A stretch of 64,000 nt of DNA, taken from assembly GCA_020975725.1 (NCBI GenBank), contig QXJR01000026.1, positions 682,001-746,000 of the forward strand. Reading direction: 5' to 3'. The stretch is from Picocystis sp. L7. Lineage: Eukaryota > Chlorophyta > Picocystophyceae > Picocystales > Picocystaceae. Made by a program: the position numbers and the translations under genes. Of the stretch, positions 1-9,401 are shown one piece after another (position 1 is the first letter of the stretch; every line of letters begins with the position of its first letter). The notes beneath the pieces are model-generated. The model saw only the letters and a list, made by a program, of their open reading frames with translations, did no database searches and was not told the DNA's origin.

Positions 1-99
1 TTCTTCCTCTCCCTCATGGCTTCTTCCCTGGTCCTCACTTGGCTGGCATGGCGATCGTAGTGTCGCTTGGTGGCTTCCACGGCATCCCGATCCATCCCA

Positions 100-345
100 C
101 CACGTCTTTTCCTCGCTCCACCCTCCCTCTCCTTCTCACCCTCCCTCTCACCCTCCCTGTGTCCCTGTCTCCTTCTCACCCTCCCTCTCACCCTCCCTGT
201 GTCCCTGTCTCCTTCTCACCCTCCCTCTCACCCTCCCTGTGTCCCTGTCTCCTTCTCACCCTCCCTCTCACCCTCCCTGTGTCCCTGTCTCCCTCTGTAC
301 TCCCTCTGTACTCCCTCTGTACTGCCTCTGTACTCCCTCTCTCCC
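100..345. repeat. Pyrimidine-rich tandem repeats upstream of the first gene
   Basis: Four consecutive copies of a 40-bp unit (beginning CCTTCTCACCCTCCCTCTCA) occupy 131-290. They are followed by about five copies of an 11-bp unit of the CTCCCTCTGTA type to about 342. The whole stretch from 1 to about 390 is almost pure C/T on the plus strand. Long open frames on both strands here are low-complexity artefacts. It probably lies in the promoter or 5' leader of the gene starting at 541; a C-tract followed by AG at 479-480 could be a splice acceptor of a leader intron. Confidence 0.85.
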
Positions 346-540
346 TCCCTTCCTGCCTCCCCCTGTCCCTGTGTCCCTGCCTGTGTGTCTCTGTGGGTGT
401 GGGATGGGTTGGGTCGATGAAAGGGACAGAGACGAGGGGAAAGCGAAGGATCCAACGGTGCTTCTCCCTTTCCCCCCCAGTTCCCATCGATCGGGTGGGG
501 CGTGGACCGGGACAGGGAGGACGGGGACGATCGGAAAAGG

Positions 541-1515
541 ATGGGACCGACGGTGCGCCGCCTGGACGTGACCACGAAACCATGCCGAACGGTGCGAAAG
601 ACGAGCCGGAGGGGATGCAGGAAACAAACACGCACGCGGGCCAAAAAGGAAGAAGAAGAAGAAGTGGAAGTGATCCAAGTGGAAGAAGGGGATTACGTGC
701 CGCAAGAAGGTGACCTCGTCGAATACGTGGAAGAAACGAAACCCAACCTGTGGGAGAGAACCAGGAACGCAGTAGACACAGGGATCGACAAGCTGCCGCT
801 TCCACCCACCAGGATCAGCCGAACCATCGCACTCGCCGCCGTCGTCGTGCTCGGATCCACACTCGCGTGGTCCGTGGTCAAAGTGGTGCGGAAAGCATTC
901 ACCCCACGCGCGAAACGGAAGAGAAAGATCAACCGGAACCGATTCGTCGTCGAAACCATCGATGGCTTCCTGCCCGATAGAAGACAAGAGCTAGACGCCA
1001 AGGCGATCCAAGGACTCGGCAAAGCCACCGGATTCAACCACAGGGAGCTCTTCCGGAAGTACCTCAAGTACCTCCTGAACGAGAGGAAGTTCGACGCACA
1101 AGCAGTCGCCGACGTGATCCACCTCAAACAAGCGTGCGGACTGTCCGACATGGAAATCGTGGAAGCCATCAACGAAACGGGAGAGGCGGTCTTCAAACAG
1201 ACCGGAATCCTGATGCGCACCATGGACGGGATGACGATGGAAGGCCTGCAGAAGAAAGCCATGGGACGCGTCAAGTTCAGCAAGCTCCTGTACCTGGCGG
1301 AGACGGACGAGCTCGTGCATCGCGATGGAGAGGCAGCCCCGAGCATGAGGCTCTTGGACATTTTTGGCGCCACTTCGGAGGATGCCGAAGATTGCCGCAT
1401 CAAAGTCCTGGGCGACGAGCCCAGCTTGGATGCGTTGGAACGGTTGATGGGAAGCGGTTCGTACGACGTCGAGGAGAGCGGTTCTGGCTCGGAGAGCGAG
1501 GACGTAGAGCAATAA
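541..1515 (+). CDS. Conserved plastid-type single-pass membrane protein, function unknown
   Basis: The product is 324 aa. The first in-frame ATG at 541 opens an Arg/Thr/Lys-rich leader of about 35 residues without acidic residues, like a plastid transit peptide. An acidic segment (EEEEEVEVIQ) follows, then one hydrophobic helix near residues 95-115 (IALAAVVVLGSTLAW), a basic stretch (RAKRKRKINRNR) and a helical soluble domain rich in FxRKYLKYLLNERKFD-type motifs. The C-terminal tail is acidic and Ser-rich. The soluble part looks well structured and conserved, but I do not recognise a named family. An upstream exon ending before 481 cannot be excluded. Localisation to an envelope or thylakoid membrane is inference from the leader plus the helix. 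Confidence 0.75.
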   Translation: MGPTVRRLDVTTKPCRTVRKTSRRGCRKQTRTRAKKEEEEEVEVIQVEEGDYVPQEGDLVEYVEETKPNLWERTRNAVDTGIDKLPLPPTRISRTIALAAVVVLGSTLAWSVVKVVRKAFTPRAKRKRKINRNRFVVETIDGFLPDRRQELDAKAIQGLGKATGFNHRELFRKYLKYLLNERKFDAQAVADVIHLKQACGLSDMEIVEAINETGEAVFKQTGILMRTMDGMTMEGLQKKAMGRVKFSKLLYLAETDELVHRDGEAAPSMRLLDIFGATSEDAEDCRIKVLGDEPSLDALERLMGSGSYDVEESGSGSESEDVEQ

Positions 1516-2111
1516 GGCTTGCCGTGATGGATCGCTCACGTGCATCGTTTCCAGGGGTTTCCAATGGAAGAGCAGGGATTCGTGCCGGATATCTCCACCC
1601 TTCCTTATTTTTTTCCCCCTTTGTCGTCGACCTTTGTCCTCGTACCTCGCCGCTGGGCCGGGCCTTGCGAGGGACCGATGGCCATCCACCCCGTGCGTGT
1701 GGAGGAATCGCGTCCATATCACGTGCTGGCTCGCGACCACCGCACCTCCCCGGTGCGTGGGTACAGCTTCCCTTGCCTTGGTTTCGATCGCGACCATCCA
1801 CCCTCGGTTTTCGGTGCTCCCTGGGGATGTGCGACCGATGCCTCCTGCTGGATCGATCCATCCATCGATCCTGGGTGGAGGCTGGAACCTCCACTCCCCC
1901 CATCCCCACCGACACGAACCCGACGATCCTCGCGCGAAAAAAAGCAGAAGAGAAACCAAGTCGAACAAAAGGGAAGATGACACGGTGCTTGTGTGTATGA
2001 GGGAGACGCGTGTCGAATCGCCCTCCCCCGCACTCCCACCGCTTCCCTCTCCCCCGGGATTCGAGGGTGACGCGGCGGGGAGCAGGGGATGGATGATCCG
2101 AAGAACGCGGC
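1516..2111. other. Gene-free stretch between the first gene and tRNA-Glu
   Basis: About 600 bp holding the 3' flank of the upstream gene. Open frames here are short, mutually overlapping and of biased composition. No domain, RNA or repeat was recognised. Confidence 0.6.
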
Positions 2112-2184
2112 TTCCGTCACCGGGAATCGAACCCGGGTCTCACGGGTGAGAGCCGTGTATCCTAACCAACTAGACTATGACGGA
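2112..2184 (-). tRNA. trnE-CTC: tRNA-Glu (anticodon CTC)
   Basis: The reverse complement folds as a canonical 73-nt tRNA. The acceptor stem TCCGTCA pairs with TGACGGA, with discriminator A. The D arm contains TAGTTGGTTA. The anticodon stem is CACGG/CCGTG around loop CTCTCAC (anticodon CTC), and the T arm is CCGGG-TTCGATT-CCCGG. It matches the eukaryotic cytosolic tRNA-Glu layout (TCC... GTCTAGT, GGTTCGATTCC B box). There is no intron and no encoded CCA. It sits alone between protein genes. Confidence 0.95.
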
Positions 2185-2185
2185 A

Positions 2186-2514
2186 GGGGTTAGGCCCAAC
2201 CCGCGATGCGACTCACGGGGGTGTCATGGTCCAACGATTCCCTCCGACGCCCTAGGTACCCCACCGATCGACCCGTCCCTCCGCCGCCGACCCCGGGGTG
2301 GCGGCGTGGGGAGTATTTTCTCTCTCGAAGGGGGAGGAGGGGGATGAAGTGGGGAAGGTCCCCCACGAACCGACACCCATCCAGGTGCTTGCTGGTTTGC
2401 TGGTGCTGCGGGTGTGTGTGTGTGCGCGTGGGTGTTTCACGTGCTCCGTTCCATCGCCATCGGGCACCGATCCTTCGTGGGACACAGGGTGGGGAAGACG
2501 TGGAGGTCCAAGCG
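2186..2514 (+). promoter_or_regulatory. Promoter/leader region of the WDR75-like gene
   Basis: 330 bp between tRNA-Glu and the proposed ATG at 2515. It is GC-rich and contains GGGGAGTATTTTCTCTC near 2310, a relaxed form of the GAGAATATTCTC palindrome seen upstream of two other genes in the window. The reading frame stays open upstream of 2515, but its residues look like leader sequence. Confidence 0.4.
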
Positions 2515-4848
2515 ATGGGAACCCATGGAATGGAAGCGGAGGAGGAGAGAGGCAGGACCGCCACGTGTTGGACCTTCTCCGGGAAGAAACTGATGGCGTG
2601 TCTGGGAGGACAACTGGGACTGCACGAATCCCATGGGATGGGGAAACGGGTGCGATTGCTCGGATGGAGCGGACAAATCGCAGCATGCGAAGCACATCCC
2701 AAAGCCACCGCAGTGGCGTACACCGGAGAGAAAGACGGGACCATACGTAGATGGGATCTGGTGGATGGAAGGATGAGAAACATGAACGGATCCCAAACCA
2801 TCGAGAACCTGCGAGACATGGCCGTGGGAATCGAAGGAACGCACGCACACGTGCTCACCGAAAGAGACGAAAACGGGATCGCCAGAGTGATCAAAGTGCC
2901 GCTGGGAAAACACACCGGTGACAAGATCGTCGTGCTCAAAACCAAAAGGGCCACCCACCTCGAACGATGCGTGCATCAAGGACGGCAATACCTGGCCACC
3001 ACAGACAATCGGAAAGTCGTGGTGTGGGAAGGAAACAACCACAAAAAAGTCCTCAAACTCAGGCACACGAAAAAACTCACCTGCGTGGCGCTCCATCCAC
3101 ACGGGAAGCAAGTCGTGGCCGGGGACGAAACCGGAAGGATCCTCCTCTGGCACGTCAATTATGGGAAACAAATCGCACAGGGAGGGAACAAGAACAGTAC
3201 AAACGAGGCTCCCAAGGTCACCACCAGACACTGGCACTCAAGAGCAGTGAGGTGCTTGGCCTTCACTGAAGATGGATCGCACCTGCTCTCCGGTGGCGAA
3301 GAAGGAGTGCTGGTGATGTGGCAATTGGAGACAGGCAAGCAAGAATTCCTGCCTCGCCTAGGCGCCGTCCTTACATCCATCGCCCTCTGCCCCGAGCAAG
3401 CGAAGGTAGCAGTGGGGATGGACGACAATTCGGTCTTGGTGGTGAATCTGGCCTCCATGAAGATCGAAACGTGCGTGCAAGGAGTGAAGGGACCAGCGAG
3501 GGGAACTCCAGTGCAAGAGATTGCAGGATCGGTCATTGCACAGCCAGGATCGGGCCTACTCGCTTTGCCCACCGCCAACTCCGGGTTGCAGCTTTTCGAC
3601 GTGTCCAAGATGGAGCATGTTGCAGATTTGGACACGACGACCAGGAACAACATCATGCTGGCCGACGACGAAAAGGGCAGCATTGCCCTCGAGCCTAGGA
3701 TAACGCACTTTGCGTTCAATAATGACGGGTCGAAATTGATCACGGTAGACCACTGGCCCGAGAACGATGCACACGTAAGAGGCGAGGAGTCCTTGAAGTT
3801 TTGGCAGGACCTGGGAGGAAGCCAGGGCAATGCGCATGTACAGTATACGCTCGTTGCTCGCACCGACAACCCCTTCACCAAACACATCACATGCGTTGTT
3901 TATCACCCTGAAGACGATCTTTTCGTGACAACCTCGGCCTCTGGGTTTTTCAGACTTTGGACCCACGATCCCGAAATCAGAAATGCACCGTCCTGGAGGT
4001 GTTACTCCATGTTGTCTTACAAGCAGGCGCCGTCCCACGCAGCGGCATTCAGCGCGGACGGATCCTTGTTGGCTGTAGGCGCGGGATCGGCCATGGTTCT
4101 TTGGGAGCCGCAAACCAACAAACGCCTTGCTGTCCTCAACCAGGAGGCTTCAAGCAACTTGCTGGCCACATCCGTTGCTTTCGTGACCGCGGAACCCCTG
4201 CTGGTGGTTGCCTTGTCCGGGAAGAATCCTTCTCTCACCGTCTGGGACCTCATCTCGACCAGTATCAAGTGGTCGATCAGGTTGGATGTCAGCCATTTGG
4301 TTGCAGATCCTCTAGCATCTCGGTTTGCGGTGGTTTGTCCGTCCAGGCCCAACAGCATGGCGAAAGGGAATCAAAAACCAACGCGGGATGCGCATGTGCT
4401 GCTCTTTGGCCCCCAGCGGCCATACATGGAGGTTGCTTGGAAGATCGTGGGCAGTCGATATCCCAATGCCGTTTTTGTTGCTTCAGAGGAGAAGAAAGTC
4501 GCAAGCCTACCGAGACCGCTTGGGGCCGGTAGTGCATTGGTCATCCTATCAGAGAGCCGTGCGATCTCGTTGGCCACAACCCGCGGAGGTTGTTGCCCAG
4601 TTGCTCCGGGGGCAAGAACACCGACAGGAAAACCACCAAAGGACAGCAGCGATCCTCGCTTTGTGCTTGGTGGAATTCTGGGAGAGCAGGTGCGCGTTCG
4701 TCCGGGCGATGCAGGGGCGCATACGGAAGATAACTTACATGCAGCAGCACATCCTGGGAATGCTCTGTTTGATGCGCCATCACATACCTTGCCCTCGTCC
4801 ATCCAGCTATGTACTTCATTTTTGAAAGCAATCATGGCGGACGAGTGA
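2515..4848 (+). CDS. WDR75: WD-repeat nucleolar protein, WDR75/UTP17 (NAN1) family
   Basis: A 777-aa beta-propeller protein, near the usual length of WDR75 (about 830). WD-like repeats run through the protein: KDGTIRRWDL, NRKVVVWEG, ETGRILLWHV and EGVLVMWQL in the N-terminal propeller, and SASGFFRLW and PSLTVWDL in the second. The block around LKFWQDLGGSQ and ITCVVYHPEDDLFVTTSASG resembles WDR75. The family belongs to the t-UTP/UtpA part of the small-subunit processome, acting in rDNA transcription and early 18S rRNA processing in the nucleolus (established knowledge). ATG 2515 is preferred over the open frame from 2206 because the upstream residues are unlike a WD protein. The last about 100 residues are low-complexity and could hide a 3' intron. 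There is no intron in the propellers. Confidence 0.75.
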   Translation: MGTHGMEAEEERGRTATCWTFSGKKLMACLGGQLGLHESHGMGKRVRLLGWSGQIAACEAHPKATAVAYTGEKDGTIRRWDLVDGRMRNMNGSQTIENLRDMAVGIEGTHAHVLTERDENGIARVIKVPLGKHTGDKIVVLKTKRATHLERCVHQGRQYLATTDNRKVVVWEGNNHKKVLKLRHTKKLTCVALHPHGKQVVAGDETGRILLWHVNYGKQIAQGGNKNSTNEAPKVTTRHWHSRAVRCLAFTEDGSHLLSGGEEGVLVMWQLETGKQEFLPRLGAVLTSIALCPEQAKVAVGMDDNSVLVVNLASMKIETCVQGVKGPARGTPVQEIAGSVIAQPGSGLLALPTANSGLQLFDVSKMEHVADLDTTTRNNIMLADDEKGSIALEPRITHFAFNNDGSKLITVDHWPENDAHVRGEESLKFWQDLGGSQGNAHVQYTLVARTDNPFTKHITCVVYHPEDDLFVTTSASGFFRLWTHDPEIRNAPSWRCYSMLSYKQAPSHAAAFSADGSLLAVGAGSAMVLWEPQTNKRLAVLNQEASSNLLATSVAFVTAEPLLVVALSGKNPSLTVWDLISTSIKWSIRLDVSHLVADPLASRFAVVCPSRPNSMAKGNQKPTRDAHVLLFGPQRPYMEVAWKIVGSRYPNAVFVASEEKKVASLPRPLGAGSALVILSESRAISLATTRGGCCPVAPGARTPTGKPPKDSSDPRFVLGGILGEQVRVRPGDAGAHTEDNLHAAAHPGNALFDAPSHTLPSSIQLCTSFLKAIMADE

Positions 4849-4978
4849 TTCAGATGTTGCAATGCATAGAATCAAAGAATGTGCATGGCTTGCGTGAGTG
4901 CACGTGTGGCTCCTGTACCCTTACAATTCGTACAACTGGTTGCTACAAAGTGGAGCGTTTGTTTCGTCACGTGCAGCC

Positions 4979-5989
4979 TCACTGGGCTGCCACCGGCTTT
5001 TCGTCCGACACCACGACTCCTTCTACCCTCTGCTTGAAGTCTTCTGCCATGAGGGCAATTCCTTCTACCAGCGGCACGGTCGGTTCCCAGTGCAGGATGT
5101 CTCTGGCTTTGGTGATGTCCGGTTTCCTTTTGGATGGATCGTCAGCAGTGTTGGGCAGGAACTCCACCCCCACTTCTGGATTGACCACTTTCTTGACGGT
5201 CTCCGCCAGCTCCAGCATGGTGAACTCTCCCGGATTTCCAAGATTGACGGGGTAGACGTAGTCGGACTCCATGAGTTGGATGAGTCCTTGCACAAGGTCG
5301 GAGACGTAGCAGAAGCTCCTGGTTTGGTTTCCTGGATGGTAGATGGTCATGTTCTGTCCGCGTAGAGCTTGCGCCACGAAGTTGGAGACGACCCTTCCGT
5401 CGTCGAGGCTCATCCTCGGTCCGTAGGTGTTGAATATCCTGGCCACGCGCACAGGGATGCCGTGTTCTCGGTGGTAATCGTACATGAGTGTTTCTGCAAC
5501 CCTTTTCCCTTCGTCGTAGCAGCTCCTCACACCGATGGGATTGACGTTGCCCCAATATTCTTCCGTCTGGGGGTGTTGCAACGGATCCCCGTAGACTTCG
5601 CTGGTGGAAGCCAGCAGGATCCTGGCTTTCACCCTCTTGGCCAATCCCAGCATGTTGAGCGTGCCCAGCACGTTTGTCTTGATGGTTTTGACGGGGTTGT
5701 ACTTGTAATGCACCGGCGACGCTGGGCAGGCCAAGTGGTAGATCTGGTCCACTTCCAGGAGCAAGGGTTCGGTGACGTCGTGCCTCACGAACTCGAACCT
5801 CGGATGCCCTCTCCATTGCGCCAGGTTGTCTTTCCTTCCCGTGAACAGGTTGTCGACCACGATGACTTCGTCTCCTCTGCGCATGAGTGCGTCGACGAGG
5901 TGCGAGCCCACGAAGCCCGCACCGCCGGTGACCAGCACCCTCCTCGTGGGACTGGACGGACGTGCTCGTTCCGCATGGAAGGTGGCCAT
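4979..5989 (-). CDS. UXS: UDP-xylose synthase (UDP-glucuronate decarboxylase)
   Basis: 336 aa, the size of cytosolic plant UXS. It converts UDP-glucuronate to UDP-xylose plus CO2, supplying xylose for wall polysaccharides and glycoproteins. An SDR-type Rossmann fold starts with [16 protein letters not shown]. The catalytic Tyr-x3-Lys is in [13 protein letters not shown], preceded by [12 protein letters not shown]. Also visible are [26 protein letters not shown] and YVSDLVQGL, all typical of UXS. Start chosen at CAT 5987-5989 (MATFHAE); another ATG at 6103 would add 38 residues without an evident membrane anchor. No intron seen. It shares a promoter with the divergent gene at 6306. Confidence 0.93.
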   Translation of the reverse strand: MATFHAERARPSSPTRRVLVTGGAGFVGSHLVDALMRRGDEVIVVDNLFTGRKDNLAQWRGHPRFEFVRHDVTEPLLLEVDQIYHLACPASPVHYKYNPVKTIKTNVLGTLNMLGLAKRVKARILLASTSEVYGDPLQHPQTEEYWGNVNPIGVRSCYDEGKRVAETLMYDYHREHGIPVRVARIFNTYGPRMSLDDGRVVSNFVAQALRGQNMTIYHPGNQTRSFCYVSDLVQGLIQLMESDYVYPVNLGNPGEFTMLELAETVKKVVNPEVGVEFLPNTADDPSKRKPDITKARDILHWEPTVPLVEGIALMAEDFKQRVEGVVVSDEKPVAAQ

Positions 5990-6305
5990 CCTTCCCTTTC
6001 GGTTCGCACGAGAGGTGTCGGATTCGAAATCCCGAAGCAAGCGCACGTGGTGTTTCGGCTTGGAAGATGGCGATGTGGAACCTTCCACCGCGTCCCTGCC
6101 CATGGATCCAGGAGAAGAAAGGCACCGACGGGGAACGGGACCCCCCTCTTGTCCGTGGTTCCCGGTTGTGACCTGGGAAGGGGGTCCACCCTCCCACGCC
6201 CACTCCGGGGGGTTCGACCGGGATCGTCGGTTGTGAAGGGGAGGTGGGAATGGGGTTCCCCACTTGCCCGGGGAGGGAAAACCGAGAGACGAGACCGGTG
6301 TGGCG
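5990..6305. promoter_or_regulatory. Bidirectional promoter, UXS / LisH-CTLH gene
   Basis: About 315 bp between divergent starts. It contains GGGGTTCGACCGGGATC near 6209-6225, one of the recurrent GGTTCGA-type boxes of this window. If UXS starts at 6103 the region is about 200 bp. Confidence 0.5.
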
Positions 6306-8045
6306 ATGGCGACGACGATGGCGTCGGAAGGGATGGACAGGAACGGACTGGACTTGCTCGTGGTGGCGTACCTGCGCGTGCAAGGGACGTGTGGAGAAAC
6401 AGAAGGAGAAGGGAGGAAGAAGAAAAGGGACAGAGAGACAGCCGAACGAGCCAAAGAGGCCATGGAAAGGGGAGACGTGGAAGGTGCGGAACGACACGCC
6501 CAACAGGTACACACCCAAGCATGGGACGAACCAAGGCTGCAATTCCGAGTGCAAGGGCAGAAGATGGTGGAAATGCTGAGAACAGGGGACGAAAAGGACG
6601 TGGAAAAGGCGGTGAGGTTCGCCAGAGACGTCCTCGGACCCATGGCACTCGACGCCTATCCCGAAGCCTACGACGAATTCAAAACGAGAATGATGGCGTT
6701 TGCCGTCGGACCCAACGCAAACGAACGAAACACAGGATGCAGGGAAGAACGAGACGTGTGGTCGGAAGAAGAAAAGAACGAATTGGCCGAACTCGTCTAC
6801 GTCACACTCGTGCAAGCGGTGGAAGCGTACGAACCCAACCTGGTCCTGCTCGTCAAATACCTCATGCTCGCCACCGACAGCTACTGCAAAAGCAAGGGAA
6901 TCAATAACGATGCGCAGTGGATGTTCGAACTGCTCGAATTCCATCAAAACAAGCTCCCAGCTCCTCTGCCCCAACAAGGGACCATGGTCCCCCTCAACGA
7001 AGCAGACGTGCAATCCCTCGTGCAAGCCATGCAGATCACCAGACAAGAAGCTGTGCAGGGACTGAGACAAGTGAACGGAGACATACAATTGGCACTCAAA
7101 AACGAACTCACCAGGGTCAAGATCAACCAAGTTGAATTGGAAGAACTAGTGCTCGAGTATGCTGTCTTCCAGGGCTTGGCCGTACCCGCCTTCCCTGCCT
7201 CAGAAAACGAAGCTGAGACGTCCACCCCTCCGCTTGTCGAAACGAAAGGGGAGGAGCTCCCCTTGGTGTGGTACGGCCACAGCAGAGAGGAGGAGATTCC
7301 TTTCAGATGTCTGAATGACCGACAGGTGCACCTGCTCCGCATCCTCGCGATGATGTACCAGGGTAGATTCAATGCAGCAGAAAAAAAGATCGGTGAGCTG
7401 GATGGCGCCATCCTCAAAAACCACCCCTCCATCCTGTTCAACCTGAAGCAGCTCAAATACTATGCCTGCCTAAGACAGGGTCGAGTCGTGGACGCCCTGG
7501 AGGTCGTGCGCAACGAGATGTCTCCGCTGGCCATCGAACACCCAGAGCTTCAACGAGAACTCGAAGATGTCATGCTGGCAATGACGCATTCAGAGAGGCT
7601 ACCGGCTGCAGAGGCCTCCCGCGAGATTTTAACCAGTACCCAGAAGGCTCTGAACGATGCACTCCAAGTGCCAGAACCGAGGTTGCTGCAAGGCCTGCAG
7701 TTCCTCCTCCGCTGCCACGTGGATTGGTACGCCCTGCAACAGTGTCAAGACAAATTAGCTACGCATGTAGGTCTGGATTCCTTGTCCAGAGCCCATTTGC
7801 AGCCAGTGACGATCCCTCAACGCCCCACGGATGCACCCGACCCCACTCCAGAATATTTGCGGGCCAGGTATGGTAGGACCAGGATAGAAAACCAATGGAT
7901 GATGGATAGACGCACCAACATGAGCAACGAGAACTCCATCCTCACTCTCATGGAGTTCATGGCCCTTTCCAGGGAAGATGCAATAAGGCTCCTGAGGGAG
8001 CACGGTGGAAGTGTGGAAGCTGCCCTTTCCTCTCTCATCCCATAG
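6306..8045 (+). CDS. LisH-CTLH-like protein with two NAC/HYPK-type UBA domains
   Basis: 579 aa, ATG at 6306. Residues about 15-30 fit a LisH helix ([13 protein letters not shown]). Residues about 45-135 fit [23 protein letters not shown], then [18 protein letters not shown] and [11 protein letters not shown]. Residues about 232-268 form a UBA of the NAC-alpha/HYPK type ([20 protein letters not shown]), and the last about 38 residues repeat that pattern ([20 protein letters not shown]). The middle has TPR-like helices. CTLH/CRA proteins are scaffold subunits of GID/CTLH ubiquitin ligases; NAC/HYPK UBAs occur in ribosome-associated factors. The combination suggests a link between ubiquitin ligase and nascent-chain factors, but this is inference and the architecture is unfamiliar to me. 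Confidence 0.7.
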   Translation: MATTMASEGMDRNGLDLLVVAYLRVQGTCGETEGEGRKKKRDRETAERAKEAMERGDVEGAERHAQQVHTQAWDEPRLQFRVQGQKMVEMLRTGDEKDVEKAVRFARDVLGPMALDAYPEAYDEFKTRMMAFAVGPNANERNTGCREERDVWSEEEKNELAELVYVTLVQAVEAYEPNLVLLVKYLMLATDSYCKSKGINNDAQWMFELLEFHQNKLPAPLPQQGTMVPLNEADVQSLVQAMQITRQEAVQGLRQVNGDIQLALKNELTRVKINQVELEELVLEYAVFQGLAVPAFPASENEAETSTPPLVETKGEELPLVWYGHSREEEIPFRCLNDRQVHLLRILAMMYQGRFNAAEKKIGELDGAILKNHPSILFNLKQLKYYACLRQGRVVDALEVVRNEMSPLAIEHPELQRELEDVMLAMTHSERLPAAEASREILTSTQKALNDALQVPEPRLLQGLQFLLRCHVDWYALQQCQDKLATHVGLDSLSRAHLQPVTIPQRPTDAPDPTPEYLRARYGRTRIENQWMMDRRTNMSNENSILTLMEFMALSREDAIRLLREHGGSVEAALSSLIP

Positions 8046-8339
8046 TTTTTACAGCCAGCTGTGGGCCATGGCTGGAGGTGCACTTGCACAGGGCACAAGG
8101 GTGAACGGAAATTTTGCGCCAAACATTGACTCCACGATGAACCGCATCTTGAAGGAAGTAGAGGTGCCCTCGCGCGAGGTTGGACTTGGCACGACATGAT
8201 CTGCTGAGGAAACGGGAATGGATGGGAGGGTTCTGATTGCAGAGGGTTCCCGACCCTGGGTGGCTCTTGTTGCCGTGAGATCGGCTTCAGTTGGAAGTGC
8301 CTTTTGATTGCCGTAAAGGCTCCGTGCGCTTTGCTTGGT
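8046..8339. other. Short convergent 3' intergenic region
   Basis: Lies between the stops of the LisH-CTLH gene (plus) and SPF30 (minus). No feature recognised; presumably 3' UTRs. Confidence 0.5.
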
Positions 8340-9216
8340 TCAGTGCATGCTGGGCGTTGGGTTCTTTCTTTTTCCGGTCAGGGACCCTGATTTTCCTCTG
8401 GACAGCTTGGACTGTTGGAAGGACTTCCAGGCGGCTTGTTTTTCTTGCGTGATCGTATCCAGGGCTTGGGATCTCTGTGCTTTCTTGAAGGATCGGATCA
8501 TTTTCCTTTTCTTGGCAATGGTCGCTTCGTCGTCTCCTTCCCGTATCTGCATCTTTTTGGGAATTTCCGTCCTGATTTGTCCACCTTCGACCACCGTCCT
8601 AGCTCTTTTGGGTGCGGCCACACCCTGGTAGGTATCAGGTCCGTCATTTCTATCTTCTGCTCTCTCAGGCTCTGCAATTCTCTGCAGGTCTCCGACGGCC
8701 ACGACTTCTTGGTTCCCGTACCCTTCGAATTCGACGAGCACTGTTTCGTCGTCCTCTCGCTCTTTCACCACGGCTGGATAGTATTCGTCGTCTTCGTAGA
8801 ACTTGGCCATGCATCTGTCTCCTGTTTTCCACGCCGTCTCTTCCACGTTCGGTCCGGTTGCTTGGCCTGCTTCGCGCAGCAGATCGAGCGTGATTTGCAC
8901 GAACTGCGATCGGATCAGCCGTTGGTTCCACGTCCGTTTCCCTCGTCTATTCTCCGCATCGATCGAGTTCGCACGCACCTCTTCGAGCTCGTTCTCGAGC
9001 TCGACCAGTTCCGCGTCTTCTTCTTCGGACGTTCCAGTGCTGGCTTTCCGCAGCTCCTGCACCTGCAGTCACGTCCTCCCGGTCAGTTCTCTTCGTCCCG
9101 TTCTCTTTCCTCCGAGTTTCCCTTCCTTCCCTCACCTCCTCCAATCGCGATCGGTAGGCATCCAGCTCCTCTTGCAAGGTCGCGACGGTGCGCGTCGAAG
9201 CCAACCCGTCCGCCAT
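8340..9216 (-). CDS. SPF30: Splicing factor SPF30 (SMNDC1), Tudor-domain protein
   Basis: Two exons: 9136-9216 (27 codons, phase 0) and 8340-9062, with a 73-nt intron GTGAGG...CTGCAG. The product (267 aa) has an N-terminal coiled coil (ATLQEELDAYRSRLEE then VQELRKAS), a Tudor domain (GDRCMAKFYEDDEYYPAVVK, EFEGYGNQEVV) and a C-terminal KRKMIRSFKKAQRSQALD segment followed by QAAWKSFQ, as in SPF30. SPF30 binds symmetrically dimethylated arginines on Sm proteins and is needed for tri-snRNP assembly into the spliceosome (established knowledge). It shares a 185-bp promoter with the PNRC-motif gene. A GAGAATATTCTC palindrome lies 4 bp upstream of its ATG. Confidence 0.88.
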
Positions 9217-9401
9217 AGCCGAGAATATTCTCCCTTGGGGGTCGGATGGGGCGGAACCCCGGTCGGTTCGTGGACCGCAAAGACCGCGGTATTCGAGACG
9301 GTCCGTGCGGTCCATGGGGGTGCAGTTACACCCCCTTCTTGGGGGGGGTGTGGGGGGTGCAACTGCACGTGCTGCAGTTCGGGATCGACCTTCGAGGCGC
9401 G
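9217..9401. promoter_or_regulatory. Bidirectional promoter, SPF30 / PNRC-motif gene
   Basis: It contains the perfect palindrome GAGAATATTCTC (9221-9232), which includes an AGAATATTCT heat-shock-element-like dimer. It also holds GTGCAGTTACACCCCC (about 9319-9335) facing GGGGGTGCAACTGCAC (about 9354-9370), an inverted repeat with one mismatch, and a G-run in between. These are sequence observations; a regulatory role is inferred from position. Confidence 0.5.

Noticed and set aside
188-987. Several minus-strand frames over the C/T repeats and first gene
   Set aside because: Low-complexity translations of tandem repeats (REGEREGEKETGTQGG types) without any domain.
5142-7130. Minus-strand open frame of 662 codons overlapping UXS and the LisH-CTLH gene
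   Set aside because: It is antisense or out of frame to two well-supported genes and has low-complexity residues only; it arises from the strong composition bias.
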